From contig DATJFH010000063.1 in the NCBI GenBank assembly GCA_035495815.1, positions 1 through 46,141 of the forward strand: a DNA stretch of 46,141 bases. Direction: 5' to 3'. Below, in pieces: positions 16,629 through 25,550 of the stretch. Position 1 is the stretch's first letter; each line of letters begins with the position of its first letter. A program made the position numbers and the translations under genes. This DNA is from DATJFH01 sp035495815 (GTDB taxonomy: Bacteria; Acidobacteriota; Terriglobia; Bryobacterales; Bryobacteraceae). A model generated the notes under the pieces. It worked only from the letters and a program-made list of their open reading frames with translations. It was not told the DNA's origin and did no database searches.

Positions 16629-17807
16629 TTACGCCTCCACCTTCTTCGTCTGCGAGTTCCACCGCAGCCGGCGGCCTTGCCGGAGCGAGTCCATCGTCAT
16701 GCAGAGGACGATGTTTGTCGCCTGACCCGCCTCGACCGGCGCGTTCGGATCCCGGCGGCTGCGGATGCATTCGAGAAAGTTGCGAATATGGCTCGGCGCG
16801 GCTGAATTGAAGCTGCCTGGCCTTTTCTTCTCCACGCTGGGCTTCATCTCGACCGCGTTCGATTCCGGATAGAGCGCATACCATTCGCGGCCCACGTCCA
16901 GGCGGGCTTTGGTCCCGTGAAACTGCTTCAACTGGTCGTTGAACGAGTTGTACCGCATGGCCTTGTAGCCCAGCGTGAAGGTGGCCAGATAATTCTCCGG
17001 ATATTCGATGGCGATGGTGGCGGTCTCCGGGACCTCGGCCCCGGGCAGGTTGCTGCGGCCGCCCGCGCAGGTCACGGCGACGGGCTCGCTCGAGTTCATG
17101 TACCACTGGATACAGTCGAGAATGTGAGCCGCCTGGCCGATCAGAAGGCCGCCGGAATAATCCCAGAAGTAGTACCAGTTGAAGAAGCGCAGCGGATCCA
17201 GCGGACGGTCCGGCGCGCTGCCGAGCCACTGCTTCCAATCCAGACTGCCGGCCAGCTTGGCCTGGCGCAGCGACGAGGTGTGGTTGTACCAGGCGGAGGT
17301 CACCAGGTGGACGTTTCCCAGCTGCCCGGAGTCCATGATCCGCTTGCCTTCGAGAAACAGCTCGGCGCTGCGGCGCTGCATGCCCACCTGCACCACCCGC
17401 TTCGTGCGGCGGACGGCTGTGATGACGTCGAAGCCCTCGTCGATTTTGTGCGCCATGGGCTTTTCGACATACACATCCTTGCCGGCGTTCACGGCGTCGA
17501 TCACCATGCGGGCGTGCCAGTGGTCCGGCGTGGCCACGATGACGGCGTCGATCGATTTGTCCTCGAGCAGCCTGCGGTAGTCGTGGAAGGGCCTGGCGCC
17601 GGTGGACGCTTCCTTGAGTCCGCCCTGCAGGTTGGCCTCGTAGACGTCGCAGACGGCGGCCATTTCAGCGCCGATCTCCTTGAACTGCGCGGTGAGGTAT
17701 TTACCGCGTCCGCCCGCGCCGATGATGCCCGCGCGGATGCGCTCGTTTGCGCCCTGGATGCGTGCCTGGGCGGCCGCGGTGGTGAGGAGAAAACGCCGGC
17801 GATCCAT
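16629..17807 (-). CDS. Gfo/Idh/MocA-family oxidoreductase
   Basis: A 392-residue NAD(P)-dependent sugar-type dehydrogenase. The start MDRRRFLLTTAAAQA looks like a short Tat-type leader, common for this family in Acidobacteria and Planctomycetes. The Rossmann fold shows AGIIGAGGRGKYL (27-38) and the substrate domain has the EKP motif in DVYVEKPMAHK, whose Lys is catalytic in relatives. The C-terminal half has the family's beta-sheet dimer domain. Substrate is unknown. It is the last gene of the cluster with sulfatase, CocE-type hydrolase and cytochrome, 66 bases after the cytochrome, which suggests a role in breakdown of a sulfated or esterified carbohydrate-like compound. Confidence 0.88.
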   Translation of the reverse strand: MDRRRFLLTTAAAQARIQGANERIRAGIIGAGGRGKYLTAQFKEIGAEMAAVCDVYEANLQGGLKEASTGARPFHDYRRLLEDKSIDAVIVATPDHWHARMVIDAVNAGKDVYVEKPMAHKIDEGFDVITAVRRTKRVVQVGMQRRSAELFLEGKRIMDSGQLGNVHLVTSAWYNHTSSLRQAKLAGSLDWKQWLGSAPDRPLDPLRFFNWYYFWDYSGGLLIGQAAHILDCIQWYMNSSEPVAVTCAGGRSNLPGAEVPETATIAIEYPENYLATFTLGYKAMRYNSFNDQLKQFHGTKARLDVGREWYALYPESNAVEMKPSVEKKRPGSFNSAAPSHIRNFLECIRSRRDPNAPVEAGQATNIVLCMTMDSLRQGRRLRWNSQTKKVEA

Positions 17808-17873
17808 GCTTGTGAGTGTACAGGAATCGGGACGCGTGTTCCGCCTCCGCGCAATGCAGCAGCGGCCGGAGAG

Positions 17874-19328
17874 CTACAACGTTTTCAAAAACGCGATCAG
17901 GTCGCGCCTCTCGGCGGCGTCCAGTTTGAGGCCGAAGCGGTGGCCGCGTACCGACCTGCGCTTCCCGTCGTAGCCTTTGAACCCCGTCGGCACATAGTCT
18001 TCGCGCAACCGTGCCGGGTCGAGCCAGTCTTCGAGTGTCGCTACCGAGCCGTTGTGCTCGAACGGGCCGCGGTACCAGACGCCTTTGAGCGGCGGGACCT
18101 TGTAATACCCGGTACCCTTGTGCGTCTGGAGCGCATAGCTCGGGTCGACGCCGATCGGCTTCGCGAGCACATCGGGCTGGCCGGCGGGAGGATCGAAGCC
18201 GTCCGCCGGCACGAGCTTGTTGTTGGTGTAAAGCGGGGCAGTGTGGCATCCCGAACAGCGCTCGCGCTCGAAGATGCGCTTGCCGCGCGCGGCGGCTTCG
18301 TCGAAGCGGTGGGGATTTGGCGGCGGCTGCAGCGAGTAGAGATAAAGCGCCAGGGCGTACAACTGCTCATCGCTGTAGCGGGCGCCGTGGCCCCCGCGCG
18401 GCTCCGGACCTTCGCCGTATCGATCCAGCGTGAATACGTCCTGCGCGAGTGATGAATAGCGCATCAGGTCGCCGATACCGCGGTGTCTCACCAGGCCGGT
18501 ATGGTCCAGGTAGCGGCGCTCCCGGACGCCGATCAGGTCCGGGATCTGCGGCGGAAAGATCATGCTGGTATTGCTGCGCGCCGTGACCCCCGGCGGGATG
18601 TTTTCGCCGGCCGCGATCAGCTCGTCGAGCGACATACTCTGCGGGCGGCGGTTGGGGTCGTCCGGCAGCCAGGGCATTTCGAACTGGCGCGCAAAACCGC
18701 GCATCCGGCCCAGGACCTTCTCCGGATCGGAGGCCGCCGCGGCGCGGCGCAGCGTCCATGCGCCCTGGCGGTCCCCGGGGTTGTTGCCCTGCGCGCCCGG
18801 AACCACGGCGCCGTCCGGCATCACGCGGGTGTGGCAGGTGGCGCAGCCCATGGAACCCAGCTCCACTTCCCCCTTCTTGCGGACCACCCAGCGGGCGAAC
18901 GGTATCGTGCCGTCCTTGGCCACGGGCATGCGGGTCTGCTCGTGGAATTCTCGATCGCGCACATCCCGGGCGCCGAAGAAGACCGCGTTGTGAGACGTCG
19001 GCGCGTTGAAGACCAGCTCGCCTGCCTTGATCCAGTCGGCTTGCGTTTTCAATGTAGCCGGATCGAAGGCGACTTCGGGCTCCTGCTTCTTCAGCCATTC
19101 CATGTAGCCGGCCGGCTCCCGGTCCGGATGATAGACCGGGTAGCTCTTGTAGAGAACACGCGCCGGAATCCGGTAATAAGCCTCCGGCGAGACGTGCGCC
19201 GGAGAATACTTGGGATTGGCGAGCGGGACTTCGAGGGAAGCAACGTCCGCGCTGTTCCACGTTCGCGGGATCTGCGGCTGGAAGGCGCCGGCCGCGAGGA
19301 ACGCCGCCAGCGCCCGGGTCAGGCTCAT
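17874..19328 (-). CDS. secreted di-haem c-type cytochrome (CCP/MauG/RoxA-like)
   Basis: A 484-residue exported protein with a short signal peptide (ALAAFLAAGAFQP). Two haem-attachment motifs are visible: CATCH at 162-166 and CSGCH at 358-362. The C-terminal signature PPLKGVWYRGPFEHNGSVAT and the ending LDAAERRDLIAFLKTL are typical of the cytochrome c peroxidase/MauG superfamily; the size and order also recall RoxA-like di-haem oxygenases. The enzyme acts in the periplasm and could be a peroxidase, an oxygenase or an electron carrier for an oxidase. It begins nine bases after the CocE-type hydrolase stop, in one transcript. The exact reaction cannot be decided by eye. Confidence 0.82.
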   Translation of the reverse strand: MSLTRALAAFLAAGAFQPQIPRTWNSADVASLEVPLANPKYSPAHVSPEAYYRIPARVLYKSYPVYHPDREPAGYMEWLKKQEPEVAFDPATLKTQADWIKAGELVFNAPTSHNAVFFGARDVRDREFHEQTRMPVAKDGTIPFARWVVRKKGEVELGSMGCATCHTRVMPDGAVVPGAQGNNPGDRQGAWTLRRAAAASDPEKVLGRMRGFARQFEMPWLPDDPNRRPQSMSLDELIAAGENIPPGVTARSNTSMIFPPQIPDLIGVRERRYLDHTGLVRHRGIGDLMRYSSLAQDVFTLDRYGEGPEPRGGHGARYSDEQLYALALYLYSLQPPPNPHRFDEAAARGKRIFERERCSGCHTAPLYTNNKLVPADGFDPPAGQPDVLAKPIGVDPSYALQTHKGTGYYKVPPLKGVWYRGPFEHNGSVATLEDWLDPARLREDYVPTGFKGYDGKRRSVRGHRFGLKLDAAERRDLIAFLKTL

Positions 19329-19337
19329 CTCTATATG

Positions 19338-20921
19338 CTATCGCGGCGCAATCTCGGGTAGCGTGAGCGCCGACGCGTGACTGCGCGAGGCATGGATGGC
19401 GACATGCGCCACTGGAGCATCGTCGTACCCCCTGACGGGCGCGTACGAGTTGGGGTGAATTTCGAAGCGCGGCGAATTGCTTCCCGTGACGATGATCCCG
19501 ATGCGGTGTCCCGTATTGAACACCAGTCCCACGTCGAGCAGCGGGATCCGGAGCTCGTATACTTTGTCCTTCTCGAGGGGCGCGGGCTTGCCAAAGCCGT
19601 CGCGGAAACGGGCCATATAGGCCTGGTCGAGCTGCAGGGCCTCGTAACCGCCGGGATAGACGTCGATGAGCTTTACCAGGATCGAAGTGTCCGGCACGTC
19701 GGCCGAGAAGTGGAGGGTAAGCGAGCCGCGTCCCGTAATCTCGAGCGGCGCCGTCAAAGGCTCGGTGACGAAATACAGGACATCGGGACGCCCGCGCAGC
19801 TTGCGCTGATCCTGCGGGCCGTTGTTCTGGCCGAGGTTGGGTCCGCCGATGGTGGGCGCCGGCTTCCTCGGATCGTAGGCGTACGTCGCCTTGCCCCCGG
19901 CTGTTTGCGGCGCGTCCGCGGCCAGCCCGCCCTGCGCGGTGAAGTAGAACGTGCGCGGCCTGCCCGGCGGCGGCCAGGTGGCGGCTTGTTTCCAGACGTT
20001 GCCGGGCGCCTTCGGGTCCATGGTGTCGCCCATCAGGAAGTAGCGGATGGGCGCCGAATCCATCACGCCGTTCTGCTTGCCCTTGAGCCAGTAGTCGAAC
20101 CAGGCGGAGGCCGATGAACCCGGCAGATCCTGCGGCGGATATTTCAATCCGCCGGCGAGAAATGCGCCATGCGCCCGGGCCGCCATGATGAGGCGGTTGT
20201 TGCCGCCGCGCAGCGCCAGGAAATCGTCGAAGGAGGGCGTGCAGGACGAGTCGTACCAGCCGCTGTGGTCCAGCAGCGCGACGCGGCCGGCAGCCTTTTC
20301 ACGGCTGCGGTCGCGAGGCCAGGCAAGTCCCGCCGGGCTGAAGACGATCGCGCGGGGACGCGGCCACAATTCGATTTTCGCGCCGCGCGCCGAAAGCCAC
20401 GTGTCGCTTTGCGTTTCCGGCAGCCCGCCGTTCAGGAATTCCCGATCCACGGGATGGATTCCGGCCACGCCCGTGGACGCCGCGATCAGATGCGGGGGAT
20501 TGGCCAGCACCGTCTGCTTGGCGGCGATACCGGGCCCCGATCCGCCCGTGATCCCCACCTTCCCGTTCGACCACGGCTGGCGCGCGATCCACTCCACGGT
20601 GTCGAAGCCGTCTTCGCCGCCCTTCGCGCCGGTAAGGTCTTCCACGCTGAATTTGCCTTCCGATTCCTGGTGCCCCCGCCAGTCCTGGATGACCACGGCG
20701 TAGCCGTTCGGCAGGAACGGCTTCACTTTTCCGCCCTGCTGCTTGCGGTCATAGGGCGTGCGTTCGAGCACCGCGGGCCAGGGGCCGTCCCCCGCCGGAA
20801 GGTAGACGTCGGTGGCGAGCCGCACGCCGTCGCGCATCGGGACCATCTCCGTCCTTTTCGCGGGCTGCCCGGCTGCCGTAGCGGCCAGCAACGCCAGGGT
20901 AACGAAGACGGCGTATCGCAT
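19338..20921 (-). CDS. CocE/NonD-family secreted hydrolase
   Basis: A 527-residue alpha/beta hydrolase of the X-Pro dipeptidyl-peptidase S15/cocaine esterase family. It has a signal peptide (VFVTLALLAATAAG), the N-terminal family motif VPMRDGVRLATDVYLP, the PYDR turn, and the nucleophile elbow GITGGSGPG with Ser128. Candidate triad partners are the Asp of LLDHSGWYD and the His of AARAHGAF. The C-terminal third is the jelly-roll domain (FNTGHRIGIIVTGSNSP). It cleaves an ester or amide in the periplasm; substrate unknown. The start lies one base after the sulfatase stop, so the two are probably made together. Confidence 0.9.
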   Translation of the reverse strand: MRYAVFVTLALLAATAAGQPAKRTEMVPMRDGVRLATDVYLPAGDGPWPAVLERTPYDRKQQGGKVKPFLPNGYAVVIQDWRGHQESEGKFSVEDLTGAKGGEDGFDTVEWIARQPWSNGKVGITGGSGPGIAAKQTVLANPPHLIAASTGVAGIHPVDREFLNGGLPETQSDTWLSARGAKIELWPRPRAIVFSPAGLAWPRDRSREKAAGRVALLDHSGWYDSSCTPSFDDFLALRGGNNRLIMAARAHGAFLAGGLKYPPQDLPGSSASAWFDYWLKGKQNGVMDSAPIRYFLMGDTMDPKAPGNVWKQAATWPPPGRPRTFYFTAQGGLAADAPQTAGGKATYAYDPRKPAPTIGGPNLGQNNGPQDQRKLRGRPDVLYFVTEPLTAPLEITGRGSLTLHFSADVPDTSILVKLIDVYPGGYEALQLDQAYMARFRDGFGKPAPLEKDKVYELRIPLLDVGLVFNTGHRIGIIVTGSNSPRFEIHPNSYAPVRGYDDAPVAHVAIHASRSHASALTLPEIAPR

Positions 20922-20922
20922 G

Positions 20923-22236
20923 TCAGCGCTTCACCTCCGTGGCGAACCACGCCTTCAACTCGGCCGTGAGCTGCTTCATCACGTCCGGATACTGCGCGTT
21001 CAGGTTTCGGCGCTCCCCGGGATCGGCCTCGACGTTATAGAGGAACTGCTGGCCGGCGATGTCCAGGAGCTTGAAATCCCCTCGCATGGCGGCCAGCATT
21101 TGCACGCCGCCGACATGATACTCCCAGAATACGGTGCGCTCCGGCGCCTTCTTTTTGCCGGTCCAGACATCCAGCATGTTCGCGCCGTCCACTTTCCACG
21201 CCGGGTCGGCGGAGGCTCCCGCGGCCGCCAGCAGCGAGGGCATCACATCGGTCATGTGGATGACCTCCTTCGAGCGCCGCCCGGCGGGGATCCGGCCCGG
21301 CCAGCGCATCACCGCAGGCTCCCGGATGCCGCCTTCCTCCAGGCTCCGCTTCTCGCCGCGGAACGGACGATTGCTGTCGTGATAGAGCGCCGTCCCGAGG
21401 TTGCCCTTCTCGAAGGTGGCGCCGTTGTCGCTGGTGAACAGCACGATCGTATTGCCGGCGATGCCTTTCGCGTCCAGCGCGTCGAGCACCCGCCCGAGTG
21501 CGCGGTCCATCCGCATGATCATTGCCGCGTAGGTGGCGTTCAGCGGCCTGGCGGGATCGGTCTCGGCGAATTTGCCCTCGAGCTTGGCCACATCCTCCGG
21601 AGGCGCTTCGATATTGAAGTGCGGCTCGATGAAGGCGAGATAGATGAAGAAGGGATCGGCGCGCTGGTTGCGGATGATACGGATGGCTTCATCGGCCAGG
21701 ATGTCGGCGCTGAAGCCCTTCACCTCCTCCTGCTCGCGGCCCCGGAACAGATGCTTCGGGAAATGTTCCCAGGCATGGCCGGCGGTGAGATAGCCGAAAG
21801 TGGTGTCGAAGCCCTGCTGCAGCGGGTGCGTCGGATTGCGGCCGCCGTGCCACTTGCCGCACAGCGCGGTGGAGTAACCGAGCGTCTTGAGCGCCTCGGC
21901 AAGGGTGACCTCCGAGCTGGGAATATCGGATCCGTTGTTCCGGACGCCGTTGTGGATCGTGTACTTCCCCGTGAGCAGACAGCCGCGGGAGGGCGCGCAG
22001 AGCGGGGCGCCGGTGTACCAGCGGCTGAAAACCGTGCCTTCGCGGGCAAGCCGGTCGAGATTCGGCGTGGGCCAGTCCCGGCGTCCGTTGAAGCTGACGT
22101 CGCCCCAGCCGAGGTCGTCGGCGTACACCAGAAGGATGTTCGGCCGCGGGGTTTGCGCTTGCGAAGAGGCATGCGCCGCGGCCGCGCCGGTCATGACGCG
22201 GAGAGCGTCCCTACGGGTCCAGCATGCGGCAGGCAT
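20923..22236 (-). CDS. type I sulfatase (formylglycine-dependent)
   Basis: A sulfate-ester hydrolase of 437 residues from ATG 22236. This start gives a Tat-like leader (TRRDALRVMTGAAAA); two upstream in-frame ATGs add residues without a better ribosome site. The active site is LCAPSRGCLLTGKY, in which Cys80 (CxPSR) would be oxidised to formylglycine. Metal ligands are visible in VYADDLGWGD and FTSDNGATFE. No sulfatase-modifying enzyme gene is in the window. It heads the sulfatase / hydrolase / cytochrome / Gfo cluster and is divergent from the pirin gene. Its relatives act on carbohydrate or aryl sulfates. Confidence 0.92.
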   Translation of the reverse strand: MPAACWTRRDALRVMTGAAAAHASSQAQTPRPNILLVYADDLGWGDVSFNGRRDWPTPNLDRLAREGTVFSRWYTGAPLCAPSRGCLLTGKYTIHNGVRNNGSDIPSSEVTLAEALKTLGYSTALCGKWHGGRNPTHPLQQGFDTTFGYLTAGHAWEHFPKHLFRGREQEEVKGFSADILADEAIRIIRNQRADPFFIYLAFIEPHFNIEAPPEDVAKLEGKFAETDPARPLNATYAAMIMRMDRALGRVLDALDAKGIAGNTIVLFTSDNGATFEKGNLGTALYHDSNRPFRGEKRSLEEGGIREPAVMRWPGRIPAGRRSKEVIHMTDVMPSLLAAAGASADPAWKVDGANMLDVWTGKKKAPERTVFWEYHVGGVQMLAAMRGDFKLLDIAGQQFLYNVEADPGERRNLNAQYPDVMKQLTAELKAWFATEVKR

Positions 22237-22294
22237 GGGTCTATCACACCACATCGGGTTGAATCCGCGCAGCCGGCCGGCGCATCTAACCAGC

Positions 22295-23167
22295 ATGTCT
22301 CAATTGAAGAAGGTTTCGGGGATCTATGAGAACAAGTCGAGCCACTGGGTCGGGGACGGTTTTCACGTCAGAAACCTGATTCCGTCCACCGGACTCGAGG
22401 CGGAGGTCAGCCCGTTCCTGCTGCTGGACTATGCCGGGCCGACGAATTTCGCGCCCAGCGACGAGCCGCGCGGCGTGGGCGAGCATCCCCACCGGGGCTT
22501 CGAGACGGTTACCATCGCCTACCAGGGGAAGGTCGAGCACCGCGACTCGGGCGGCAATGCAGGCACGATCGGACCCGGGGACGTGCAGTGGATGACGGCC
22601 GCGTCCGGCGTGGTCCACGAAGAGAAACACGAGCGGGAGTTCGCGCGCGCGGGCGGCGTGTTCGAGATGATCCAGCTCTGGGTGAATCTGCCCCGCGCCG
22701 TGAAGATGTCGCCCCCGCGCTACCAGACTCTCCTCAAGGAGCAGATTCCGCAGGTGGACTTCCCCAAGGGCGGCTATGCCCGCATCATTGCCGGCGAGTT
22801 GAACGGCGTGCAGGGGGCGGCCAGGACTTTCACGCCGGTGCACCTGTTCGACGTGCGTGCCTCGGCCGGTGAGACCGTGGAGCTGACCACGCCGAGTGGT
22901 TTCAACACCTCGGTCTTCCTGCTGCGGGGCGCAGGTCTGCTGAACGGGTCGCATACCCTGGAAGGCGAGGCCAAGATCGCATTGCTCGGCACGGAGGGGG
23001 AACTGGTGCGCTTCGAGGCTCGGCAGGACAGCCTGCTGCTGGTCCTCAGCGGGCAGCCGATTCGCGAGCCGGTCGCCAGTTACGGTCCCTTCGTAATGAA
23101 TACGAGGGAGGAACTGGTTCAGGCCGTTGACGATTATCGCGCCGGTAAAATGGGACGGCTGAACTGA
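22295..23167 (+). CDS. pirin family protein
   Basis: A 290-residue bicupin from ATG 22295. The N-terminal cupin carries the pirin iron site: HPHRGFETV (His64, His66) and GVVHEEKHE (His108, Glu110). The second cupin lacks these ligands, as is usual. Bacterial pirins include quercetinase-type dioxygenases and redox-linked regulators of central metabolism; which applies here is not readable. A much longer in-frame reading upstream runs through the divergent sulfatase gene and is rejected. The gene stands alone, 58 bases from the sulfatase start. Confidence 0.92.
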   Translation: MSQLKKVSGIYENKSSHWVGDGFHVRNLIPSTGLEAEVSPFLLLDYAGPTNFAPSDEPRGVGEHPHRGFETVTIAYQGKVEHRDSGGNAGTIGPGDVQWMTAASGVVHEEKHEREFARAGGVFEMIQLWVNLPRAVKMSPPRYQTLLKEQIPQVDFPKGGYARIIAGELNGVQGAARTFTPVHLFDVRASAGETVELTTPSGFNTSVFLLRGAGLLNGSHTLEGEAKIALLGTEGELVRFEARQDSLLLVLSGQPIREPVASYGPFVMNTREELVQAVDDYRAGKMGRLN

Positions 23168-23178
23168 GCCGGGCTGCG

Positions 23179-24522
23179 TCAGGGCTGGCGGGGCGGTTGA
23201 ATCAGGAGGCTGCCGGAAAGGGCCACAGCCGCCCCGTTCCGGATCACCACCACCGACCCCACCGCCGGCTCCGTTCTTCCCCCTACATCGATAGTCAGCC
23301 TGAGCGGGCGTACTCCGTTGATCGAGATTCGCGTGTCTATTCGAATCGAATCGGGGCGAATCGCCAGTCCCGGACCGAGCAGCCGCACCATGTCCTGCGT
23401 CACCGGGCCCTCGAGTCCCGGACCGGATAGAATCAGGTCGACGGGACGTCCGGCGGTCAGCACGGAGACCCCTGTCGAGATACGGGCATCTCCGGAGCCG
23501 GCGGCGGAGCCTGTTCCGAGTAGCTGGATGTCGAACGCAGCCGCTCCGGGTGTGACCTGAAGATCGGCCGTCGCCTGGCTTCCTGTGACATCCACCAGTT
23601 GCGGCGCCGCCAGTCCGCCGTAGAACGAAGTCTGGAAGCCGAAATTGACTTTCTCATCCGGTAAATAAAGATTGCCCGGGAACACGGGTCCGTCGGCGGG
23701 TTCGGCGTAGAGCAGATAGGCGCCGTGGGGGACCTTGATTGAATAGGCGCCGTCGGCCGCGGCGGAGAAGCCGCCGATGGTGACCCCGGTCGTGGGGTCG
23801 GTGGCCACCAGCATTGCTCCCTGCACCGGTCCGCCGCCCGCGAAGGTCACTTTACCGGAAAGGGTTCCGTAGGCCTCGGCAGCCGCGGGCGCCGGATAGA
23901 ATTCACTCAAAAAGGCAATGTCGTCCGCGCTGAGACGGACCTGGCTGTTCGACTGCGGGGGTGTCGCCTGAAACATGGTGGCGGCCAGGATGTTGGAGTG
24001 GTTTGCGCCCAGAGCATGGCCCATTTCGTGTATAGCCACGGACTGAAGATCGAAGGTTTTGGGCGTAAGATTGGTGGAGAAAGTCTCGGCCGGATTGAAA
24101 AGGATATCGGTTTCGACGATCTTTCCGTCGCTGAGGAAGACGATGTCGGTCACGGCGAGAGCCGAGCCGATCACGCTGCGGTTTTCGGGCGAATCCAGAA
24201 ATACGATGACGCTCCGGTCATCATCGGGATTGTTGACGGCCGGGGTGGTCTCGATCGGCGCGAATTTGACGATCGAGGCCGGGGCGCTGCTCCATGCGTT
24301 GGCGGCCGCCTGGAGCGCGGCGGCGGGGTCGCTGCCCGTCTGAATCATCACGCTGCCCTGGCTGTTCAGCATTCCCGGCGCCACGGCCTGGTTTACCATC
24401 AACTTCACGTTCGCGGCGTCGGTGCGGCGGATTGCGGTTCCGTTCGACGTGAACTGGGGCGCATAGGCTTCGGCCGCCGCCGCCAACATGCAAACCAGTA
24501 CGGCTGATCTCCGGATCTTCAT
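23179..24522 (-). CDS. secreted matrixin-like zinc metalloprotease with Ig-like C-terminal domains
   Basis: A 447-residue exported protein from ATG 24522, chosen for its signal peptide (SAVLVCMLAAAAEA) and the GGGAG-like ribosome site; the ATG overlaps the upstream stop (ATGA). The zinc site is HEMGHALGANH with His165, His169 and His175, and a Met-turn is seen in AATMFQ. The domain ends with LSADDIAFLSEFYP, typical of bacterial matrixin-like (M10A) enzymes. Next comes a carboxypeptidase-regulatory-like beta domain (about 210-290, GKVTFAGGGPVQGAMLVA), then a beta-rich C-terminal domain ending near a Pro-rich tail. It should be periplasmic or extracellular. The partner gene upstream encodes a small secreted protein that may be its inhibitor, substrate or chaperone. 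Confidence 0.85.
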   Translation of the reverse strand: MKIRRSAVLVCMLAAAAEAYAPQFTSNGTAIRRTDAANVKLMVNQAVAPGMLNSQGSVMIQTGSDPAAALQAAANAWSSAPASIVKFAPIETTPAVNNPDDDRSVIVFLDSPENRSVIGSALAVTDIVFLSDGKIVETDILFNPAETFSTNLTPKTFDLQSVAIHEMGHALGANHSNILAATMFQATPPQSNSQVRLSADDIAFLSEFYPAPAAAEAYGTLSGKVTFAGGGPVQGAMLVATDPTTGVTIGGFSAAADGAYSIKVPHGAYLLYAEPADGPVFPGNLYLPDEKVNFGFQTSFYGGLAAPQLVDVTGSQATADLQVTPGAAAFDIQLLGTGSAAGSGDARISTGVSVLTAGRPVDLILSGPGLEGPVTQDMVRLLGPGLAIRPDSIRIDTRISINGVRPLRLTIDVGGRTEPAVGSVVVIRNGAAVALSGSLLIQPPRQP

Positions 24523-25043
24523 CGCGTCTCCCTCATGGCGCGCCGCACGCGGGTTTTGAAATCCGCGACGCTGAGCCCGTCGAGACTCGGCGGCTCCACC
24601 CCGTGGACCGGTGTTCGCTGCACCAGATCGATTCCGCGCAGACTCGCATGAACACGCAGGTCCCTCGTGACGCTGTATTTCCCCTGACCGTGACCGGTGA
24701 CGCGCCAATATCCGACCGGTGTTCGGTAGAGGAAGAGGATGGCCTCCTCACCGGCGGCATACTCGACCGCGCCCGTAATGCGCATTCCGACCCCGCCGAC
24801 CTCGCCACCCGGTTCGCTGGCCACCACGTAGCCCGGCGCGACTCCCCGCAGCGGATCGATGACGGCGATCATGTGATGGGTCCAGATAAATTTGTGGGCG
24901 CCGTCCCAGGCGGACCACGAGCGCATCACGCGGCCGTGGACGATCGCCTGCGAGTTCGCGATGAGATCTTCCAGGCCCATGGCGGGTACCAGCGCCGCCT
25001 GTGCTGCGGCTGCGGCAAACAGGAGCAGAATTGAGCGTTTCAT
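24519..25043 (-). CDS. small secreted protein, unknown function
   Basis: A 174-residue exported protein (signal peptide SILLLFAAAAAQA) translated just upstream of the matrixin-like protease, with a four-base overlap. The mature part starts with SQAIVHGRVMRSWSAW and contains YAAGEEAILFLYRTPVGYW and KYSVTRDL. This pattern of a beta-rich protein with a G-x-V-x-x strand and an EEAILFL strand is often found beside matrixin-like proteases in Acidobacteria, as far as I can recall, but I cannot name a family. The overlap strongly suggests the two proteins work together. Confidence 0.75.
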   Translation of the reverse strand: MKRSILLLFAAAAAQAALVPAMGLEDLIANSQAIVHGRVMRSWSAWDGAHKFIWTHHMIAVIDPLRGVAPGYVVASEPGGEVGGVGMRITGAVEYAAGEEAILFLYRTPVGYWRVTGHGQGKYSVTRDLRVHASLRGIDLVQRTPVHGVEPPSLDGLSVADFKTRVRRAMRETR

Positions 25044-25206
25044 TCGGTACGTATGTTATCGGCAGGAAAAGGCGAAGCTTCAGTTTTTTGTGGACGGAGA
25101 GGTACAGGTCGCGATTCTGCTATTCTGACGAGAGGTTTGACGGCAAGCCGGGCCGCTCGAAAAAGGCTCTGCTTTGCCGGGTCCTTCCTCTAAGCTGCTG
25201 AATTAT

Positions 25207-25283
25207 GGGCGCGTAGCTCAGTTGGATAGAGCATCTGCCTTCTAAGCAGAGGGTCGCAGGTTCGAGTCCTGCCGCGCCTACCA
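25207..25283 (+). tRNA. tRNA-Arg (anticodon TCT)
   Basis: A complete cloverleaf of 77 bases: seven-pair acceptor stem (GGGCGCG with CGCGCCT, the first pair a G-U wobble), D arm GCTC/GAGC, anticodon stem TCTGC/GCAGA with loop CTTCTAA (anticodon TCT, reading AGA), a five-base variable loop, T arm GCAGG/CCTGC with TTCGAGT, discriminator A, and an encoded CCA. It lies alone between the secreted-protein gene and the TonB receptor. Confidence 0.97.
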
Positions 25284-25333
25284 CATTCTAAGTCTTTCCA
25301 CCTATTCAATCTGTGCGGATTTCTCTGGGGGGC

Positions 25334-25471
25334 CGGCAGCCACCATCATAATCGCTTTGCCTGTACCCTAAACCTGGGAGACCGTGATCGACGTTTGCCG
25401 GCTGCCGATTGTAGAAACTGGATGCCCCTTGCCGCGCACCGGTCGGACCGCAGCACCCTGCCTCCGGTCCG
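25334..25471 (+). promoter_or_regulatory. structured leader upstream of the TonB receptor
   Basis: The 267 bases between the tRNA and the receptor start contain two inverted repeats: CGGCAGCC (25334-25341) with GGCTGCCG (25400-25407), and CGGACCG (25444-25450) with CGGTCCG (25465-25471). The loop of the first holds ACCCTAAACCTGGGAGACC, which loosely recalls riboswitch cores but matches none that I can confirm. The leader could be a regulatory RNA or simple GC-rich structure. No other gene is seen in the gap. Confidence 0.25.
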
Positions 25472-25550
25472 CCTCTGCTCACGTAACGAGTTGACTGCTG
25501 TCTGCGCCGCAGCGGCCGCGGCAACGCGCCCGGCTTGCCGGAGCGGCCGC

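Noticed and set aside
25340..25400. Cobalamin or TPP riboswitch before the TonB receptor
   Set aside because: The GGGAGACC and ACCCTAAACCTG stretches resemble parts of these elements, but the other conserved blocks (for example CTGAGA, or the long B12 core) are missing.
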